Source: Rhodoferax sp. U2-2l
GTDB taxonomy: Bacteria > Pseudomonadota > Gammaproteobacteria > Burkholderiales > Burkholderiaceae_C
Direction of reading: 5' to 3'
NCBI RefSeq assembly: GCF_020594515.1
Contig: NZ_JAJCTH010000023.1
Span: 1 to 56,825, forward strand
DNA: 56,825 nucleotides
Position numbers and translations under genes: made by a program. The first letter of the stretch is position 1. Every line of letters begins with the position of its first letter. Of the stretch, positions 26,269-35,423 are shown piece after piece. The notes under the pieces are model-generated. The model saw only the letters and a program-made list of their open reading frames with translations. It ran no database searches and had not been told where the DNA came from.

Positions 26269-28107
26269 TTACCGGCGCGACAGGTTTGCCCATGCTTGCG
26301 TCAATTGTTTCACCAGGTCCTGCGGTCGCCGCACCAGCGCGTAACCCTGCTGGCCAAACAGCATCGGCAAGTAGTTTTCGGCTTTTTCGTCGATGGTCAC
26401 GCAAAAGGTCGACAAGCCCCGCGCCTGCGCCTCCAGGATGGCCTGGCGCGTGTCTTCCAGGCCGTACCGGCCCTCATACACATCCAGGTCGTTGGGTTTG
26501 CCATCGGTCAGCAGCATCAGCAAGCGGCGGTGTTCGCTGCGGCCGGCCAGCTGCCGCGTGGCGTGACGCACGGCCGCGCCCATGCGGGTGTAGTAACCCG
26601 GGCGAATCGCCCCGACACGGGCCCGGCTGGCGTCGTTCCACGGTTCGTGGAAGGCTTTGAGGTGCTGCAGGCGCACATGGTTGCGCCGCACCGAGCTGAA
26701 ACCCCAGACCGCAAACGGGTCGTCCACCGCGCTTAAGGCTTCGCCAAACACGTACAGCGCGTCGCGGATCACGTCAATCACCCGCTCGGTGGGCGTGGCG
26801 TAGGCGTCGGTGGACAGCGACAAATCGGCCATCAGCAAGGTGGCCAGGCTGCGCTCGCTGAGAGCGCGGCGGGTGTAGATCGGCGGTGAATCGGTGTGCA
26901 GTCCGCTCGCGCCCTGCATGTCGGCGCTGAACCGCACCCAGGCGTCCAGGTCCAGGTCGTCACCGCTGTCCTGGCCGTGTTGGGGCCGTGGCGCGTCGCG
27001 CAGGGTTTCGAGCTTGTGCCGGATGCGCCGCGCAGTGAGTTGGAGTGCCGGGCTGGGCACAAAAGGCGGTGCTTGGCGCGCTTGCATCACCTGCACCACA
27101 CAGTGTTCGGGCAGCAAGGCGCCTTTGCGGTAATCCCATTCGGGCTGCAGCAGGCCCGGCCCCAGCGGCACGTCGTCCGCGCTGGAACTGGGCAGGTCCA
27201 GGTCAAACTTCACGCGGCTGGCCAGGGTCTGGCCGTCGGGGGCGACGGTGAGGGCTTCCATGTCGTTGGCGGCGGTGTTGGTATTGCCATCGTCTTCGTC
27301 ATCGGTGCCGCGGTTGACGCTGACGTGTTCGCTCCAGGTCATCAGGCCGCCGCTGTGAAATGGCAGCACCAGCGCCTGGCGGGCATCTTCTTCCTTGGCT
27401 TGGCGGGTGCGTCGGCGCTGCGTGTCGCGGTTGGGCGCGTTGCTGCCGGGCCGGGGTTCGGCGGTTGGGTCGGTCTGCGGTTTGGATAAACCCGACGCCG
27501 CGCCAAAGGCGCTGAGCCACAGCCAGACGGGGGCCACGTCTTGCGGTTTGACCGGTGCGACGTGCTTGGGCAGTGGCTGCCCGCGCAAATGGGCCTGGAC
27601 AGCGCGTTCGCCCTGATGGGCTGCACCGCGCAAGCGCGTCACATCGGGGCGGCGCGCCAGGTGGGCTTGCAGTAAAAAGTCATAACGTGCTTGAAAGCCC
27701 GGGAAAGCGCCCAGCGCTTTCTGGGTGGCCCGCAGGTTGTCACCCAGCCAGTCTTGCGTATTCTCAAAAAATGCGGATTGCAGCGCCAGCCACAGGTACA
27801 GGTCGCGGTTCAAGGCGGCTGTCTCGAACACCGCCAGTTGTGCGGGCAGGGCCAGCACATCGGGCTCGAGTTGGGCCAGCGCCGCCCGGGTGCCGCTGCC
27901 CGAGAGCCGCTGCAGCCAGTGCCGCTGGCCACCCACCCGCTGCGACGTGGCGTGGGCAAAACGCAACGTGGGGGCACCGCCCGCGCTGCGAAACAGGAAA
28001 CCAATCGACTTTTGCATGTCGCTTAAACACACAGCCGCCTCGGGGTGATCAACCCGGGCCAAGCGTGTGATGGCCTGGTGCCACCATTGCCCCACCATTT
28101 CTTCCAT
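26269..28107 (-). CDS. norD: Nitric oxide reductase activation protein NorD
   Basis: A 612-residue cytoplasmic protein needed to activate nitric oxide reductase together with the ATPase NorQ. The C-terminal 190 residues form a von Willebrand A domain with the metal site LLMADLSLSTDAYA (DxSxS), then LMLLTDGKPNDLDVYEGRYGLEDTR. The N-terminal half is helical and poorly conserved, and the centre is acidic (RGTDDEDDGNTNT), as in other NorD/CbbO proteins. The ATG overlaps the TGA of the preceding gene (TGATG), which decides the start over the longer frame to 28419. Confidence 0.92.
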   Translation of the reverse strand: MEEMVGQWWHQAITRLARVDHPEAAVCLSDMQKSIGFLFRSAGGAPTLRFAHATSQRVGGQRHWLQRLSGSGTRAALAQLEPDVLALPAQLAVFETAALNRDLYLWLALQSAFFENTQDWLGDNLRATQKALGAFPGFQARYDFLLQAHLARRPDVTRLRGAAHQGERAVQAHLRGQPLPKHVAPVKPQDVAPVWLWLSAFGAASGLSKPQTDPTAEPRPGSNAPNRDTQRRRTRQAKEEDARQALVLPFHSGGLMTWSEHVSVNRGTDDEDDGNTNTAANDMEALTVAPDGQTLASRVKFDLDLPSSSADDVPLGPGLLQPEWDYRKGALLPEHCVVQVMQARQAPPFVPSPALQLTARRIRHKLETLRDAPRPQHGQDSGDDLDLDAWVRFSADMQGASGLHTDSPPIYTRRALSERSLATLLMADLSLSTDAYATPTERVIDVIRDALYVFGEALSAVDDPFAVWGFSSVRRNHVRLQHLKAFHEPWNDASRARVGAIRPGYYTRMGAAVRHATRQLAGRSEHRRLLMLLTDGKPNDLDVYEGRYGLEDTRQAILEAQARGLSTFCVTIDEKAENYLPMLFGQQGYALVRRPQDLVKQLTQAWANLSRR

Positions 28108-29177
28108 CAGCGGTCTTCTTTGAAGGTTTGCGCACGTTGGCGCAGGGTTTCGCGCAGCGCATCGGCGCCCACGCGCCATTCCAGCGTGGGGCTGCGGCCT
28201 TGGTTGCCTTGAGAGGTCTCGCAGGCATCCAGACACTGGCCGCATTGCACACACGAGAACATCATGCGTTTGATGTTGCGCGGGTTCAGCCGCATCGGGC
28301 AGACGTTGTCGCAGGCGGAGCCGACGGGGGCCGCGCGCCGGGCCGCCCCAAGCCGGGCACTCCCCTCGGGGGACGACCCCGGCACGGGGTCTAGGGGCTG
28401 TGTGCCACAGGTTTTGCATTCTTTGGCGCGTTCGCGCTCAAAGGCGACCACCATGCCCTTGGGGTTGGCCATCCAGGCCAGGCTCTGGAAATAACCCACG
28501 GCGCAGCCAAAACGGCAAAACAGATGGCGGGCAAAGGCCAGTTCCAGGCTGATCAGCAGCGTGGCCACACCCAGAAAGCGCAATTGGTTGGGCGTCAGGC
28601 TGCCTTGCACCAGGTTGCCCCAGATCACGGCGGGCGGCAGCAGGTAGGTCAGCAAGGTGATTGCCCAGACAAAACCCACCAGCCCACAGCTCAGGCCAAA
28701 CAGCGGCCACCAGCGGGTGTTGGGCAACTGGCCAAGACGTGGTGTGGGGCTTTTGTCCCACAGGCTGAGCTTGCCGCACGCGCGTTGCAGCAGGCCGTTG
28801 AGCATTTCCACCATCGAAAAATGCGGGCACAACCAGCCGCAGTACAGCCGCCCGTATTTGTAAGCAATGAAGATAAAACCGCCCACCAGCGCCAGTCCGG
28901 GAAAAAAGGCCCGCCATAAAATTTGTAGCGCGGCGGTGGTGGCGTCGATCTCGCCACGGGCCAGCGCGTCGATGCCCAACGACCAGCGCATGCCCAGAAA
29001 CCAGAGCTGGGCTTCATACAGGTCAAAACGCAGCAGGTTCAGGGCAGGCGCGAGCAAAAACAGCAGGAAAAAACCCGCTTGCGTGAGGCGCCGCCAGTCT
29101 TGCCGAGCCAGCCGCGACCGCTCTGGTGCAACGGGCTTGGCCAGCGCTGCGCTGGGGCAGGGCGAATCAGGGGGCAT
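28107..29177 (-). CDS. Membrane 4Fe-4S protein of the nor cluster (NosR/CcoG-like), with an in-frame repeat insertion
   Basis: A 356-residue protein with about four to five membrane helices and NapH/CcoG-type pairs YCGWLCPHFSMVEML and FCRFGCAVGYFQSLAWM, followed by ferredoxin-like cysteines. The second of those, CVQCGQCLDACE near 310, is intact. The first reads CKTCG, then 29 inserted residues, then ACDNVCP; removing the insert gives CKTCGACDNVCP, the canonical CxxCxxCxxxCP. The insert is a palindromic family repeat. The role is unproven: electron transfer or metal-centre maturation for NO reductase is likely from the position between norQ and norD. The start overlaps norQ by 11 bases. Confidence 0.8.
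   Translation of the reverse strand: MPPDSPCPSAALAKPVAPERSRLARQDWRRLTQAGFFLLFLLAPALNLLRFDLYEAQLWFLGMRWSLGIDALARGEIDATTAALQILWRAFFPGLALVGGFIFIAYKYGRLYCGWLCPHFSMVEMLNGLLQRACGKLSLWDKSPTPRLGQLPNTRWWPLFGLSCGLVGFVWAITLLTYLLPPAVIWGNLVQGSLTPNQLRFLGVATLLISLELAFARHLFCRFGCAVGYFQSLAWMANPKGMVVAFERERAKECKTCGTQPLDPVPGSSPEGSARLGAARRAAPVGSACDNVCPMRLNPRNIKRMMFSCVQCGQCLDACETSQGNQGRSPTLEWRVGADALRETLRQRAQTFKEDR
28317..28403 (-). repeat. G/C-rich palindromic family repeat, copy 2 (in-frame insertion of 87 bases)
   Basis: The plus strand shows GCCGGGCCGCCCCAAG, about nine variable bases, then CCCCTCGGGGG, the same order as the intergenic copy at 35344-35419. The length of 87 bases is a multiple of three and has no stop codon in the gene's frame, so the iron-sulfur protein stays open. 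Confidence 0.75.
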
Positions 29178-29955
29178 CACCAAACAGCGCCCGCATGACG
29201 TCATCGAGCGCTTGCGCGGTGGATTCGTCATCGGTCAGCGCATTCACAATGGCCGCGTGGCAGGCTTGGCGCATCGACAAACCGCTGGCCACCAGCCGCC
29301 CGGCCGACACCAGCAGCCGGGTGCTGGCGGTTTCTTCCAGGTCCTGATCGGTCAGGCTGCGCAGCGCCCGGGCCAGTTGCACCAGCTGCTGCGCCTGCGC
29401 GCTGGGCAGACCGGTTTCTGACTGGACAATGGCCAGCTCCACCTCGGGCTTGGGGTAGCCCATGCTCAACGCAATGAAGCGCTGGCGCGTGCTGGGCTTC
29501 AGGCCCTTGAGCAGGTTCTGGTAGCCCGGGTTGTAGGAAATCACCAGCATGAACTCGGGCGGGGCTTGCAGTTGCTCACCGGTGCGCTCAATCGGCAAAA
29601 TGCGCCGGTCGTCGGCCAGCGGGTGCAGCACCACGGTGGTGTCCTTGCGGGCCTCCACCACCTCGTCCAGGTAACAAATGGCGCCCAGGCGCACCGCGCG
29701 TGCCAGCGGCCCGTCGGACCACTGGGTGCTGCCGTTGCCGATCAAAAAGCGGCCCACCAGATCGGCGGCGCTCAAGTCGTCATGGCAGGACACGGTGACC
29801 AGCGGGCGGTTAAGCCGTGCGGCCATGTGCTCCACAAAGCGGGTTTTGCCACACCCGGTGGGGCCTTTGATCAGCAGCGGCAGCTGCTGGCGCCAGGCGT
29901 GTTCGAACAGGGCGCACTCGCTGCCCTGTTCGGCGTAGAACGGAACGTCAGTCAC
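29167..29955 (-). CDS. norQ: Nitric oxide reductase activation ATPase NorQ
   Basis: A 262-residue MoxR/CbbQ-type AAA+ ATPase. Walker A is GPTGCGKTRF at 31-40, Walker B is GAICYLDEVVEARKDT (DE in place), and the C-terminal CbbQ_C region includes STRLLVSAGRLVASGL. With NorD it forms a chaperone that inserts or activates the non-heme iron of nitric oxide reductase, known for NorQ/NorD and CbbQ/CbbO. It lies 12 bases after norB, in the order norC-norB-norQ. Confidence 0.94.
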   Translation of the reverse strand: MTDVPFYAEQGSECALFEHAWRQQLPLLIKGPTGCGKTRFVEHMAARLNRPLVTVSCHDDLSAADLVGRFLIGNGSTQWSDGPLARAVRLGAICYLDEVVEARKDTTVVLHPLADDRRILPIERTGEQLQAPPEFMLVISYNPGYQNLLKGLKPSTRQRFIALSMGYPKPEVELAIVQSETGLPSAQAQQLVQLARALRSLTDQDLEETASTRLLVSAGRLVASGLSMRQACHAAIVNALTDDESTAQALDDVMRALFGDAP

Positions 29956-29967
29956 GCTCTGTCAGCC

Positions 29968-31437
<1,470 letters not shown>

Positions 31438-31444
31438 TCAAGCA

Positions 31445-31882
31445 TCAGCCTTCGATGTTCGGTGGCCAGTTTTCGGTGTTGATCTCACCCGTCCAGCGCA
31501 AAAATTCGGTCAGGTCGTCCAGCTGCTCGGGTGTGAAGTTGAACTGCGGCATCTGGCGGCGCCCCTCAATGTGGGTGGGCTGTGCGGCAATCCAGGCCTT
31601 GATGAAATCGGGCCCGCGGCGCTTGTAGACATTGCCCAGCTCAGGTGCAAAGTAAGCGCCTTCGCCCAGCAGCGTGTGGCAGCCAATGCAATTGCGCGTT
31701 TCCCACAGGTGCTTGCCGCGCACCACCTGGGGGGTGATGGCCTCGGCGTTGGAACGTTGGGGAATCTTGCGTTCACTGTCAAAGATCAGTGCTGCAAATA
31801 CAAAGATGAAAAAGACGGACCCGCCATAGAACATGTTGCGGGCCATCTGCTTGGTAAAGCCGCTGGCTTTGGGTTGACTCAT
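31445..31882 (-). CDS. norC: Nitric oxide reductase, cytochrome c subunit
   Basis: A 145-residue membrane-anchored cytochrome c. One N-terminal helix (about 17-34, MFYGGSVFFIFVFAALIF) is followed by a periplasmic domain with the heme motif CIGCH at 65-69 and Met111 (RRQMPQF) as the likely axial ligand. It passes electrons from soluble cytochromes to NorB. An AGGAG site precedes the ATG. It is the first gene of the nor operon; an FNR/DNR-like dyad with a well-placed -10 lies about 60 bases upstream. Confidence 0.96.
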   Translation of the reverse strand: MSQPKASGFTKQMARNMFYGGSVFFIFVFAALIFDSERKIPQRSNAEAITPQVVRGKHLWETRNCIGCHTLLGEGAYFAPELGNVYKRRGPDFIKAWIAAQPTHIEGRRQMPQFNFTPEQLDDLTEFLRWTGEINTENWPPNIEG

Positions 31883-31912
31883 GCTGGAACGCTCCTAAAA
31901 AGTGAATGCCAG

Positions 31913-32034
31913 AGGTTAGGGGGTGCGTCCAGCGGCGTCCTTGAACCACTTCAAGAATTGACGCAAATCAGGTTTTTTATGGCATCGGGTTCTTGAAGTG
32001 GTTCAAGGACAGCGCGCCCACGGCTTCGCATAAT
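31913..32034. promoter_or_regulatory. Divergent norC/nnrS control region with mirrored FNR/DNR-like dyads
   Basis: A perfect 21-bp inverted repeat has arms at 31937-31957 and 31990-32010. Each arm is itself a dyad: TTGAA-CCAC-TTCAA (31941-31954) and TTGAA-GTGG-TTCAA (31993-32006). Between them lies a third site, TTGAC-GCAA-ATCAG (31958-31971). If each arm sits at -41.5, the leftward start is 31906 with -10 TAACCT (reverse of 31913-31918), and the rightward start is 32041 with -10 CATAAT (32029-32034). Both -10 elements fall exactly at -12 to -7. The middle site has no well-placed -10 and may repress or add to control. Confidence 0.72.
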
Positions 32035-32080
32035 GGGCCGCATCTGATGATCCACCTGGCGCAAGACGCCACCCCCTGCC

Positions 32081-33289
32081 ATGAACAAGCCGACTTCCCC
32101 ACCTCTCTTTATCGCTGGTCAGCCGCCCGGCCCGCCGCCGCGGGGCTGGGCCTTTTTGCGGCTGGGTTTCCGGCCGTTTTATCTGGCCGGGGCGCTGGTC
32201 GCCGCCGTGACGGTGCCGCTGTGGTTGGTACTTTTTCTGGGGTCGGTATCGTTCACCACCGCCGTGTCGCCGCTGCTGTGGCACGCGCATGAGATGTTGT
32301 ATGGCTTCGCGGTGGCGGTGATCGTGGGCTTTTTGATGACCGCCGGCAAAAACTGGACCGGGCTGGACACGCCGCGCGGCGCATCGCTGGGCGCGCTGGT
32401 CTTGCTGTGGCTGGCAGCGCGGCTGGCCTCGCTGGCGGATGTGCCGCTGCTGTATGCGGTGCTGGACATGGCGCTGCTGCCGGTGGTGGCGCTGATTTTT
32501 GGCACCTTGCTTTGGCGCGTCAAAAACTACCGCAACATGCCCTTGGCCGTGATCCTGCTGCTGCTGGCCAGCGCCAACGGCTTGTTTCATCTGGCGGCCT
32601 TGGGGGTCATGGATCTCAACCCGATGCAACCGCTTTACGCCGCGCTGGCGCTGATCACGGTGATTGAAACCGTGATCGCCGGGCGGGTGGTTCCCATGTT
32701 CACCATGACGGTGAACCCCGGCTTGAAGCTGGAGGCTTCACAGCTGCGTGAACGCGTCACGCTGGGTCTGACGGCGGCAGGCCTGCTGCTGTGGGTGCTG
32801 GCGCCCGCCAACGCTTTCAACGCGGCCGTGTTGGCGGCGGCGGGTGTGGCGCAAGCCTGGCGGCTGTGGGGCTGGCGACCGGCGGTCACGCTGAATCGGC
32901 CCATCCTCTGGATCTTGCATCTGGCCTACGGCTGGATCGCCGTGGCGCTGGGCCTGCTGGCGCTGGCGCAACTGGGCTGGGTGCCGGTGTCGGCCGGGGT
33001 GCATGCGCTGGGTCTGGGGGCTACCGGCGGCCTGATCATTGGCATGGTGACGCGTACCGCGCGCGGCCACACCGGGCGGCCCATCATGGCGTCCAAACCC
33101 GAGGTGGCCATGTATGTGCTGGTGATGCTGGCGGCGGTGTGCCGGGTGCTGGCGTCGACCCTGCTGATTCAGTATTACAGCCTGCTCTTGATGCTGGCCG
33201 CCACCGCCTGGAGCGTGGCGTTTGGGCTGTACCTGTGGGTGTTCACCCCCTGGCTGATGGCCACCCGGCTCGACGGCAAAGACGGCTGA
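32081..33289 (+). CDS. nnrS: NnrS family membrane protein
   Basis: A 402-residue polytopic heme-copper-type membrane protein linked to nitric oxide metabolism. NnrS eases nitrosative stress in other bacteria, though its chemistry is unsettled. It has about 12 helices, the conserved FRLGFRPFYLAGAL-type start, LLWHAHEMLYGFAVAVIVGFLMTAGKNWTG with the paired His, and the C-terminal HALGLGATGGLIIGMVTRTARGHTGRP. It is divergent from norC across the shared control region and ends convergent with moeA. Confidence 0.92.
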   Translation: MNKPTSPPLFIAGQPPGPPPRGWAFLRLGFRPFYLAGALVAAVTVPLWLVLFLGSVSFTTAVSPLLWHAHEMLYGFAVAVIVGFLMTAGKNWTGLDTPRGASLGALVLLWLAARLASLADVPLLYAVLDMALLPVVALIFGTLLWRVKNYRNMPLAVILLLLASANGLFHLAALGVMDLNPMQPLYAALALITVIETVIAGRVVPMFTMTVNPGLKLEASQLRERVTLGLTAAGLLLWVLAPANAFNAAVLAAAGVAQAWRLWGWRPAVTLNRPILWILHLAYGWIAVALGLLALAQLGWVPVSAGVHALGLGATGGLIIGMVTRTARGHTGRPIMASKPEVAMYVLVMLAAVCRVLASTLLIQYYSLLLMLAATAWSVAFGLYLWVFTPWLMATRLDGKDG

Positions 33290-33310
33290 GCCGCCGTGGC
33301 GGATCGTGCC

Positions 33311-34687
33311 TCAGATCACGCCGTCAAACATCATCACCTCCACCGCATCGCCCACGGCCACATTGCCTTGGGCGTGGGGCAGCACAATCAGCCCGTTGGC
33401 CTGCACCATGGAACTGAGTACGCCCGAGCCCTGGTTGCCGGTGGTCTTGACCTGCAATGTGCCGTCGGGTGCGGTGCTGACCACACCGCGCTGGTACTCG
33501 GTGCGGCCGGGTTTTTTGCGGATGACTTCCTGGCTGCGCGCCCGCAGCAGCGGCGGCGCAACCGCGTTGCAACCCATCATCTGGCGCAGCGCGGGGCGCA
33601 CAAACGCCAGAAACGTCACCATCACCGCCACCGGGTTGCCCGGCAGGCCAAACAGGATCGCCGAGCCACGGGACGCCGCGTCACGCTCGGTGCCGCCGGT
33701 GTTTGCCATGTCAGGACGGGCAGTCAATTTGGCGCGTGAAATCTGACCCACGGCCATCGGCCGGCCGGGCCGCATGGCGATGCGCCAGAAGGCCACATCA
33801 CCGAGCTGCTTCATCATCGCCTTGGTGTAATCGGCCTCGCCCACACTGACTCCGCCGCTGGTGATGATGGCATCCGCCTGCAGCGCGGCCTGCTCAAACG
33901 CCGCTTGCAGCGCAGCGGGCTCGTCCCGCACCACGCCCAGGTCGATCACCTCGCAGCCCAGCCGGGTCAGCAGGCCAAACACGGTGTAGCGGTTGCTGTC
34001 GTACACGGCACCGTCGCGCGGTGGTTCGCCCAGGCTCAGGATCTCGTTGCCGGTAGAAAAGTAGGCCACCTTGACGCGCCGCAGCACCGGCACCGTTTGC
34101 AACCCCAAACTGGCCACCAGCCCCAGCGCCGCGGGGGAGAGCAACTCGCCTTTTTGCAGCGCTGGCTGGCCTTGCATCAGGTCTTCCCCCAGCAGGCGGC
34201 GGTTGTCGCCGGGGCGCACCACACCCGCTGGCATGGTGATGGTGGCGGGGGTGGCCGGGTCGTTGCCCGTCTGGCCTGCGCCTCCTAGTGCCAGCGTCAC
34301 AAACTCCTGCGGCACCACCGTGTCCAGGCCGGGCGGCATCACCGCGCCGGTCATGATCTTGAGGCATTCACCGCGGCCCACCGTGCCCGTCCAGGCTTTT
34401 CCCGCCAGCGCGGTCCCCACCACGTTCAGGTGCAAGGCTTGATCCGGTGTCAGTTGGCTGCCATCAAAAGCATAGCCATCCATGGCCGAGTTGTCGTGCG
34501 GCGGCACGCTGATGGGCGAGATGAGGTCAGCCGCCAGCACCCGGCCCAGCGCCTGGAACACGCCCACCTGCTGCACCTCGGTCACCGGTTCGACCAGTTT
34601 GGCCAGAAAAGCGTTGACGGTGTCGGCGCTGAGCGCCTGCGGGTCGTAGCCAGCCAGCTCGGCGGCAATCTGATCCAGGGTTTTCAT
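33311..34687 (-). CDS. moeA: Molybdopterin molybdenumtransferase MoeA
   Basis: MoeA inserts molybdate into adenylylated molybdopterin. The 458-residue protein has VPPHDNSAMDGYAF near residue 62, KIMTGAVMPPGLDTVVPQE, the PGDNRRLLGED segment, AIITSGGVSVGEADYTK, and LFGLPGNPVAVMVTF. Just before this last motif about 25 residues (from ISRAKLTARPDMAN) look like an extra loop compared with E. coli MoeA. It is the last gene of moaA-mobA-moeA and overlaps mobA by four bases. Confidence 0.94.
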   Translation of the reverse strand: MKTLDQIAAELAGYDPQALSADTVNAFLAKLVEPVTEVQQVGVFQALGRVLAADLISPISVPPHDNSAMDGYAFDGSQLTPDQALHLNVVGTALAGKAWTGTVGRGECLKIMTGAVMPPGLDTVVPQEFVTLALGGAGQTGNDPATPATITMPAGVVRPGDNRRLLGEDLMQGQPALQKGELLSPAALGLVASLGLQTVPVLRRVKVAYFSTGNEILSLGEPPRDGAVYDSNRYTVFGLLTRLGCEVIDLGVVRDEPAALQAAFEQAALQADAIITSGGVSVGEADYTKAMMKQLGDVAFWRIAMRPGRPMAVGQISRAKLTARPDMANTGGTERDAASRGSAILFGLPGNPVAVMVTFLAFVRPALRQMMGCNAVAPPLLRARSQEVIRKKPGRTEYQRGVVSTAPDGTLQVKTTGNQGSGVLSSMVQANGLIVLPHAQGNVAVGDAVEVMMFDGVI

Positions 34688-35322
34688 GCGGCTTGGTTCT
34701 CCAGTTGGTGCAGCTCGGTCAGGGTGTTGGCGTTGAAGAAGGCTTGGCGGGCGTCGGTAGGCAGATCAAAACTGACCCGCGCAACGCTGTGCCCGGCACA
34801 CCAGTCCTGCACTTTGTGGCCGCCTTGGCCCAGAAAATGGCTCAGGCTCGTCAGCAGGTTGGTGCGCATCAGGCAAAACACGGGCTGTGGGCGCAGGCGC
34901 ATTTGACCTTGCGCGTCCGGCTCGGGCGCCATGGCCAGCGCCAGGTCGGCGCTGTCGTGCTGTAGCGCGGCAGCCAGGCGCTGCGCCAGATCCAGCGGGA
35001 ACAACGGCGCGTCACACGGCACAGTCAGCAGGTAGGGCGTCTGGCAATGCGTCAGCCCGGCCAAAAAGCCCGCCAGCGGCCCGGCAAAACTGGCGTCGGC
35101 ATCGGGCCAGACCGGCACACCCAAGGTTTCAAAATCAGCCAGATGCCGGTTGGCGTTGATGGCCAGCGGCCCGACACCGCCGCCAGCGCGCAGCCGGTCC
35201 AGCGCGTGTTTCGCCAGCGGCGTGCCCCGGAAGGCCTGCAGCCCCTTGTCCACCCCGCCCATGCGCGAGCCGCGCCCGCCTGCCAGGACCAGGCCGGTGA
35301 TGTTGTGTGGGTTGATCATCAT
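34684..35322 (-). CDS. mobA: Molybdenum cofactor guanylyltransferase MobA
   Basis: A 212-residue nucleotidyltransferase that adds GMP to molybdopterin to make the dinucleotide cofactor of the DMSO reductase family, such as nitrate reductase. ITGLVLAGGRGSRMGGVDKGL is the GTP-binding signature, and YLLTVPCDAPLFP and FFNANTLTEL are also conserved. The stop overlaps the moeA start (ATGA). A family repeat separates it from moaA upstream. Confidence 0.93.
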   Translation of the reverse strand: MMINPHNITGLVLAGGRGSRMGGVDKGLQAFRGTPLAKHALDRLRAGGGVGPLAINANRHLADFETLGVPVWPDADASFAGPLAGFLAGLTHCQTPYLLTVPCDAPLFPLDLAQRLAAALQHDSADLALAMAPEPDAQGQMRLRPQPVFCLMRTNLLTSLSHFLGQGGHKVQDWCAGHSVARVSFDLPTDARQAFFNANTLTELHQLENQAA

Positions 35323-35343
35323 GTTTGCTCAGCCAAAGGTTTC

Positions 35344-35419
35344 GCCGCCGGGCCGCCCCAAGGCGAAACGCACCCCCTCGGGGGGCAGCGCCGTACGCGT
35401 AGCGACAAGCGTGGGGGCC
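35344..35419 (+). repeat. G/C-rich palindromic family repeat, copy 3 (intergenic)
   Basis: This copy sits in the 101-base gap between moaA and mobA. It has GCCGGGCCGCCCCAAG, a variable part, then CCCCTCGGGGGGCAGCG and an AGCGACAAGCGTGGGGGCC tail. Its left half matches the copy at 28317-28403 and its right half the copy at 7459-7528. Confidence 0.75.
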
Positions 35420-35423
35420 ATGG

